This document shows positions 5,352 through 8,888 of a stretch of DNA of 8,888 nucleotides, piece by piece (the first letter of the stretch is position 1; each line of letters opens with the position of its first letter). The notes under the pieces were generated by a model. It ran no database searches, had not been told where the DNA came from, and saw only the letters and a list, made by a program, of their open reading frames with translations. This DNA comes from Chloroflexota bacterium (GTDB taxonomy: Bacteria; Chloroflexota; Dehalococcoidia; GIF9; UBA5629): positions 1-8,888 of the forward strand of contig JAPLHM010000174.1 in the NCBI GenBank assembly GCA_026389635.1, given 5' to 3'. A program made the position numbers and the translations under genes.

Positions 5352-7169
5352 TTACCTGGCAGCCGGGATCAAAATGGTGCGCTCCACCGTATCGTTTTTC
5401 ACGTTTTTCTGCGCCCTCAGATAGTCAGACATGGCATCGACGTCTCTTATATTCAGGGCGGTATATTTAAGGTAATCCTTAAGCCATGATTTGATATTGT
5501 CGGAAAGGGGCCCCATCCAGCTAACCTTGTTGACGAGCGGCTGGATTCCCTTGTCCGCAAGGTAATCTGTAGTGACCATGGTATAGTCGGCGTCCATATC
5601 CATGTTGGCGTAGCTGCCGTCGGCCTGCCTGACCTGCAGGGCTGTGATACGGTCGCTGCTTTTGCGGTTCATATCGAGTGTCATCTTCAGGCCGGCAATA
5701 TCAAAGCACGGCGGGGGGTCGTTGATTTTTATATGCGAATCGATGCCCATCTCCAGCAACAGTTTGATCAGGTTGCCCTTGACCTTCATGGTGGCCAGGT
5801 TCTGCCGCAATGCCAGCACCATGTCGATATCATTGCTCAAAATATTGCCCTTCAGGATATCCGACCGGATATTGTAGCTGTCATAGACGGCGAATTGCAC
5901 ATCCGGATTGACTTTTTTTGCGCTCCAGAGGAAGGCGTCGGCGATAAGGGGGCCGGGACCTGTATTCAACCCCCGCGTCAGGTTTTGGTCGGCCGTGGCA
6001 ACCACCGTGTTGAGCTCGCTGGATACCTGGCTTACATAGGGTTGAAGGACGGTGTCCATATCCGGGCTGTTCCAGTAAAGCTTGAAGCCGGGAACTTTGG
6101 CCACAGTGTTCATGATCTGTGCATATTCCGGCCGGCAGGAGCAAAGGCTGCTCCAGCCCCATGGGTCCTCAAGTTTGAAGCCGTTGGTCGCAAAGATAAA
6201 GGGCTGTCCGTTGAAGCTGATGATGCGTCCCCTGTCATCGAAATCCAGCTTGATTTGCCCCAGCAAATGGTTGCTTTCCCAGGCCTGCACGATCAGTACT
6301 TTATTACCATCGGGACCCACAATTTCGGTGGGATATGGCATCTCCGGCTTGAGGCCTATCTGTTCTAACTCGGGACCTCCCATGAATGTTGCCGTGTGGC
6401 CGCCCACGATTATATCGATGCCGGCCACCTCTTTGGCCAGCTTGACATCACCCTCGTAGCCCAGGTGTGAAAGGATGATTATCTTATTGACGCCTATTTT
6501 GTTGAGTTCGGCAATGTATTTACGTGCTGTATCACTGGCCGGCAGGAAGACGACGTTTTTACCCGGGTAACTCAGGAAGGCTGTGTCCGGCGTAATCAGG
6601 CCGATAATGCCGACCTTTTCACCACCCAGTTCGGAGATAACAAAGGGGCTGATGCCCGACAGCGAAGGCTCCCCTGACACGTCCATATTGGCGGCCAGCA
6701 CGGGAAACTTGGCACGGTTCACCAGGGCGGCCGCCTCCTGGACGTTCTTGGAGAAATCATGGTCGCCCAGCTCGAGGGCGTCAAATTTAATGGCGTTCAT
6801 AGCATCTATGTCGGCCAGCCCCTGGAACTTGGGCGTCCAGATGGTGCCCTCCAGCACATCACCCGCGTGCAGCAGCAGGACGTTCTTCTCCCTGCTGCGT
6901 ATATCCTCGACAGCCGAATTGAGCAGGCTGTAGCCGCCTGCCGTCGTCACGGTATCCTTGCCGTCGATCTTAAGCAGCAAGTTATGCGGTATGACGTATG
7001 AGTGTGTATCGTTGACGTGCAGGACGGTCATGGACATGGGAGAAGTGGTTATCTCCGCCAGCGGTTCGGCCGGTGGTGTGGCTGGTACGCAGGCAGCCGC
7101 CGGCATAAGCATGGCCAGCAGCAACGCAAGGAAAACAACCGGTGAAATGGAGCTTTTAAAGGGTATCAT
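5352..7169 (-). CDS. 5'-nucleotidase/UshA-superfamily metallophosphoesterase, putative lipoprotein
   Basis: A 605-residue exported two-domain phosphoesterase. The first 27 residues form a signal peptide (SPVVFLALLLAML core) ending in PAAAC, a plausible though non-ideal lipobox with C27 as lipidated residue; a Pro-rich linker follows. The calcineurin-like domain has D54 and H56 (NDTHS), D104 (HAGD), G135-D-H-D138, H235 (SHLG) and H258 (GGHTA). The C-terminal 5'-nucleotidase-like domain runs from about 380: GPGPLIADAF, NIRSDILKG, MKVKGNLIKLLLEM, and DADYTMVTTDYLADKG. The family hydrolyses nucleotides or other phosphate esters outside the cytoplasm. Several positions are unusual: the canonical GNHE is GDHD, GGHSQ is GGHTA, and the GGDGY after the ATNDFLA-like segment is absent. 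A WGWSSLCSCRPEY segment (337-349) joins the domains. The ATG at 7169 has AGGAGG five bases upstream. It lies 41 bases after the GNAT gene and is probably in the same operon. The superfamily is secure; the substrate is unknown. Confidence 0.9.
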   Translation of the reverse strand: MIPFKSSISPVVFLALLLAMLMPAAACVPATPPAEPLAEITTSPMSMTVLHVNDTHSYVIPHNLLLKIDGKDTVTTAGGYSLLNSAVEDIRSREKNVLLLHAGDVLEGTIWTPKFQGLADIDAMNAIKFDALELGDHDFSKNVQEAAALVNRAKFPVLAANMDVSGEPSLSGISPFVISELGGEKVGIIGLITPDTAFLSYPGKNVVFLPASDTARKYIAELNKIGVNKIIILSHLGYEGDVKLAKEVAGIDIIVGGHTATFMGGPELEQIGLKPEMPYPTEIVGPDGNKVLIVQAWESNHLLGQIKLDFDDRGRIISFNGQPFIFATNGFKLEDPWGWSSLCSCRPEYAQIMNTVAKVPGFKLYWNSPDMDTVLQPYVSQVSSELNTVVATADQNLTRGLNTGPGPLIADAFLWSAKKVNPDVQFAVYDSYNIRSDILKGNILSNDIDMVLALRQNLATMKVKGNLIKLLLEMGIDSHIKINDPPPCFDIAGLKMTLDMNRKSSDRITALQVRQADGSYANMDMDADYTMVTTDYLADKGIQPLVNKVSWMGPLSDNIKSWLKDYLKYTALNIRDVDAMSDYLRAQKNVKNDTVERTILIPAAR

Positions 7170-7174
7170 CTCTG

Positions 7175-7180
7175 CCTCCT
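7175..7180 (-). promoter_or_regulatory. Ribosome binding site of the phosphoesterase gene
   Basis: AGGAGG on the minus strand, five bases before the ATG at 7169. It supports that start and the full-length signal peptide. Confidence 0.7.
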
Positions 7181-7210
7181 GCTTTTCGGGTTGCGGATAT
7201 TATAGGTCTT

Positions 7211-7687
7211 TCAGGGAACTTTCCAAAATGTTTCTTTGTTATCGCCGGGATTGTAGAAATCGGGGATGGTGCTGACATGTTTGTAACCGAGTGTGATGTA
7301 CAGGGAGCGGGCTGCCTTATAATTGGGGTTGGAGGAGGTGTCGATCAATATAAGCCGTCCGCCCTGTTTCTTAATGTCATCGGCTGCCATGCTGAAGAGC
7401 GTGCCGGCGATGCCCTGGCCGTGCAATTTCGGTGAGACAGCGCACCAGTACATATCCCAGGCCCCATGTGTAAGCGGGGTAGGCCCGTAGCAAAGGTATC
7501 CGGCGAAATCGCCGCCGTGTTCCGCTATTAAAAAGTGATACCCTGAACCTTCCGGATCATTAAAATACTCGTCGATAATCTCGCCAACTATCACCAACTC
7601 GTCGGGCAGAAAAGCCCTGGTTTCATCAGTCACCCTGATGATATGGGCCCTGTCAGTGGGGAGAATACTTCTTATTTTGACCGCCAT
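7211..7687 (-). CDS. GNAT-family N-acetyltransferase
   Basis: A 158-residue cytoplasmic acyltransferase expected to move an acyl group, usually acetyl, from CoA to an amine. The fold reads in order: VKIRSILPTDRAHIIRVT (beta 1/alpha 1), SGYHFLIAEHGGDFAGYLCYG (beta 2-3), DMYWCAVSPKLHGQGIAG (beta 4 and motif A, 78-95), RLILIDTSSNPNYKAARSLY (beta 5/alpha 4) and a LGYKHVSTIPDFYNPGDNK tail. In motif A the usual Q/R-x-x-G-x-G/A has His89 in the first position (H89-G-Q-G92-I-A94). The YGPTPLTHGAWDMYW and IPDFYNPGD segments suggest a specific subfamily that I recall next to D-Ala-D-Ala-ligase-like genes. Its ATG is only four bases after the stop of the ATP-grasp gene, and its GGAG lies across that gene's last codon, so the two are probably coupled. 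The substrate may be the product of the neighbouring ligases; this is inference. Confidence 0.88.
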   Translation of the reverse strand: MAVKIRSILPTDRAHIIRVTDETRAFLPDELVIVGEIIDEYFNDPEGSGYHFLIAEHGGDFAGYLCYGPTPLTHGAWDMYWCAVSPKLHGQGIAGTLFSMAADDIKKQGGRLILIDTSSNPNYKAARSLYITLGYKHVSTIPDFYNPGDNKETFWKVP

Positions 7688-7691
7688 GTCT

Positions 7692-8684
7692 TTACTCCAG
7701 CGCGAGGTCGACTATTTTTTGTATCAGTTCAGTATACGCCATGCCCCGCGCCGCTGCCTGCCGGGCTATGCCCAGTTCGGGCGTGATATCGGGGTTAGCA
7801 TTGACCTCCAGCACCTTTATGCCGCCGTCCCGGTCCTGTCTCATATCGACCCTGGCGTATCCCCGGCAGCCCGCTGCACGGCAGGAGGACAGGACGGCCA
7901 CCGTGATCGTTTCCCGCAGGCTGGCGTCGATCTGTGCCGGGCAACTCACCCCGGTGCCTTTGTAATAATCGGTATCCTCGAACCACTTGGATTCAAAGGT
8001 AAGTATGCGCGGCAACCCGGGCGGCAGGGTGTAAGTGATCTCGGAGATCTCCACCAGCTCGTGCACCGAGTTTCCCAGCACAGAGGCATTAAATTCGCGG
8101 CCATCGATGAATTCTTCAACCAGCGCACAGCCGCGGAAGCGGCTGCTGATCCGCACAACCTGTTCTTTGAGCTGCTGCATATCTGAAACCACGTTTTCCG
8201 GCGAAAGCCCGTGGCTGGCATCCTCATCCCTCGGCTTTACGATGCAGGGAAACCTGAGCCGGAAATCCTGAACATTGGCCGGCGTCAGCACCATGAACGC
8301 AGGAGTATCTACCCCGGCCTCCTGCAGAACGGCCTTGAAACCGGCCTTATCCAGGGTCAGGTCCAGGACGCGGGAAGGGTTGCCTGTGAAGGGCAATCCC
8401 ATTTCCTCCATCATGCGTGCCACCACAGGCTCCGAATGGGGCTGGTCTTCGAATCCCTCGAACAGGTTAAAGATTACATCGGTATTGAGGTTACGTAATG
8501 CGTGTGGGACAGTATCCAGCGGAGGGCGGAGGGGAATTTTTTCAACTCCGTGCCCCAGGGCAAGCAGGGCTTTCTTTACAGCCACCACCTCCTCCAGGAC
8601 ACCGGTTATAGCCTCCTCTTCCCCGTTGGGAATGATGACCTCCCCGGGCGGATCGTTGTACAGGATGGCTACTTTCAGGGGCAT
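7692..8684 (-). CDS. D-Ala-D-Ala-ligase-like ATP-grasp protein, complete
   Basis: A 330-residue ATP-grasp ligase, close to Ddl length. The enzymes activate a carboxylate as acyl-phosphate and join it to an amine. Visible motifs are K113 (LDKAGFK), K150 (CIVKPRDEDASHG), E190-E-F-I-D-G-R-E197, FESKWFEDTDYYKGTG (230-245), R278-V-D280 and LEVNANPDITP with E293 and N295. Departures from true Ddl: the N-terminal substrate loop reads NDPPGEVIIPNGEEEA, and after the Asn-loop the text is NPDITPELG rather than the SPGMT.HS type, so the second substrate may not be D-Ala. I chose the ATG at 8684, which has an AGG eight bases upstream and begins two bases after the stop of the previous gene (TGATTATG). 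A TTG two codons earlier overlaps that stop and has poor spacing. It is the second of two adjacent ATP-grasp genes and is followed by a GNAT gene. The family is secure; the substrate is unknown. Confidence 0.88.
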   Translation of the reverse strand: MPLKVAILYNDPPGEVIIPNGEEEAITGVLEEVVAVKKALLALGHGVEKIPLRPPLDTVPHALRNLNTDVIFNLFEGFEDQPHSEPVVARMMEEMGLPFTGNPSRVLDLTLDKAGFKAVLQEAGVDTPAFMVLTPANVQDFRLRFPCIVKPRDEDASHGLSPENVVSDMQQLKEQVVRISSRFRGCALVEEFIDGREFNASVLGNSVHELVEISEITYTLPPGLPRILTFESKWFEDTDYYKGTGVSCPAQIDASLRETITVAVLSSCRAAGCRGYARVDMRQDRDGGIKVLEVNANPDITPELGIARQAAARGMAYTELIQKIVDLALE

Positions 8685-8686
8685 AA

Positions 8687-8888
8687 TCAATACCTGGCTA
8701 TTGCGGACTCCAATACCGTTCCGATCAGCCGTTGATAGGTCCAGCCTACCTTGTAGGACATAATAGGCAGGTCTCCCGAATCCGGGTTAAGCCCGGGCAG
8801 AGGGTTGACCTCCAGGAAATAAGGGGTGCCGTCCGGCGAGACGCGGAAATCAACGCGCGCAAAGTCGCGGCAGCCCAGTGCCTTATAA
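8687..8888 (-). CDS. D-Ala-D-Ala-ligase-like ATP-grasp protein, 5' part outside window
   Basis: Only the last 66 residues are visible. They match the C-terminal end of an ATP-grasp ligase of the Ddl type: GCRDFARVDFRV, then DGTPYFLEVNPLPGLNPDSG, then DLPIMSYKVGWTYQRLI to the TGA at 8689-8687. The catalytic Arg and Asp (ARVD) and the metal-binding Glu and Asn (LEVN) are present. NPLPGLNP is nearer to the Ddl Asn-loop than the NANPDITP of the next gene, so the two are not recent duplicates. The stop and the next ATG are two bases apart, indicating translational coupling. The start and most of the protein lie beyond the right edge. Confidence 0.85.
   Translation of the reverse strand, partial: YKALGCRDFARVDFRVSPDGTPYFLEVNPLPGLNPDSGDLPIMSYKVGWTYQRLIGTVLESAIARY

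Noticed and set aside
5329..5362. Inverted repeat CTGCCCGG / CCTGGCAG with a T7 run between the arms on the minus strand, as a terminator for the phosphoesterase gene
   Set aside because: The arms match at only 7 of 8 positions, the T-run lies in the loop instead of after the stem, and no good stem directly precedes it. It is not an intrinsic terminator as it stands.
5733..6368. 211-residue plus-strand open frame
   Set aside because: It lies wholly antisense to the well-supported phosphoesterase gene and shows no domain motif or Shine-Dalgarno.
7638..8186. 182-residue plus-strand open frame across the GNAT and ATP-grasp genes
   Set aside because: It is antisense to two genes with clear family motifs and carries no motif of its own.
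8688..8690. TTG at 8690 as start of the complete ATP-grasp gene
   Set aside because: Its Shine-Dalgarno-like AGG is only two bases away and it overlaps the previous stop. The ATG at 8684 has proper spacing.

Overview
The window looks like bacterial chromosome of moderate to slightly high GC, with every supported gene on the minus strand. It shows Shine-Dalgarno sites, sigma-70-like promoter spacing, a lipoprotein-type signal peptide and a bacterial MtaB-type tRNA methylthiotransferase. I cannot fix the taxon from sequence alone. The mix of a DUF5752-like protein, an orphan CbbQ/NorQ-NorD pair and Ddl-like ATP-grasp genes would fit a Chloroflexota (for example Dehalococcoidia-like) or another anaerobic environmental genome, but this is a weak inference. 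No RNA genes, CRISPR arrays, insertion sequences or phage genes were found. No gap between genes exceeds about 125 bases.

In transcription order (right to left) there are three blocks. Block A (8888 to 5352) holds the 3' end of a D-Ala-D-Ala-ligase-like ATP-grasp gene, a second complete but divergent ATP-grasp gene, a GNAT acetyltransferase, and a lipoprotein of the UshA/5'-nucleotidase superfamily. The first three are packed with 2 and 4 base gaps and look translationally coupled. They may make or modify a small peptide-like or amino-acid-derived molecule; the product is unknown. The phosphoesterase departs from family consensus at several active-site and substrate-pocket positions.

Block B (5322 to 4109) begins with a plausible promoter and a very strong ribosome binding site. 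It encodes a 100-residue DUF5752-like protein, then a 267-residue protein I do not recognise. The latter carries five His-His motifs at 23-27 residue spacing, and the His codons vary between copies, which argues for selection at the protein level. This is the most novel-looking object in the window.

Block C (4055 to 1) begins with a good promoter (TTGCCA, 17 bases, TAGAAT). It encodes a MoxR-type AAA+ ATPase of the CbbQ/NirQ/NorQ family, its VWA partner of the NorD/CbbO family with an intact MIDAS, and mtaB, which runs off the left edge. The AAA+/VWA pair normally acts as a chaperone or metal-centre activase for a specific client enzyme. No nitric oxide reductase or RuBisCO is present here, so the client is unknown. 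The His-rich protein immediately upstream is one speculative candidate.
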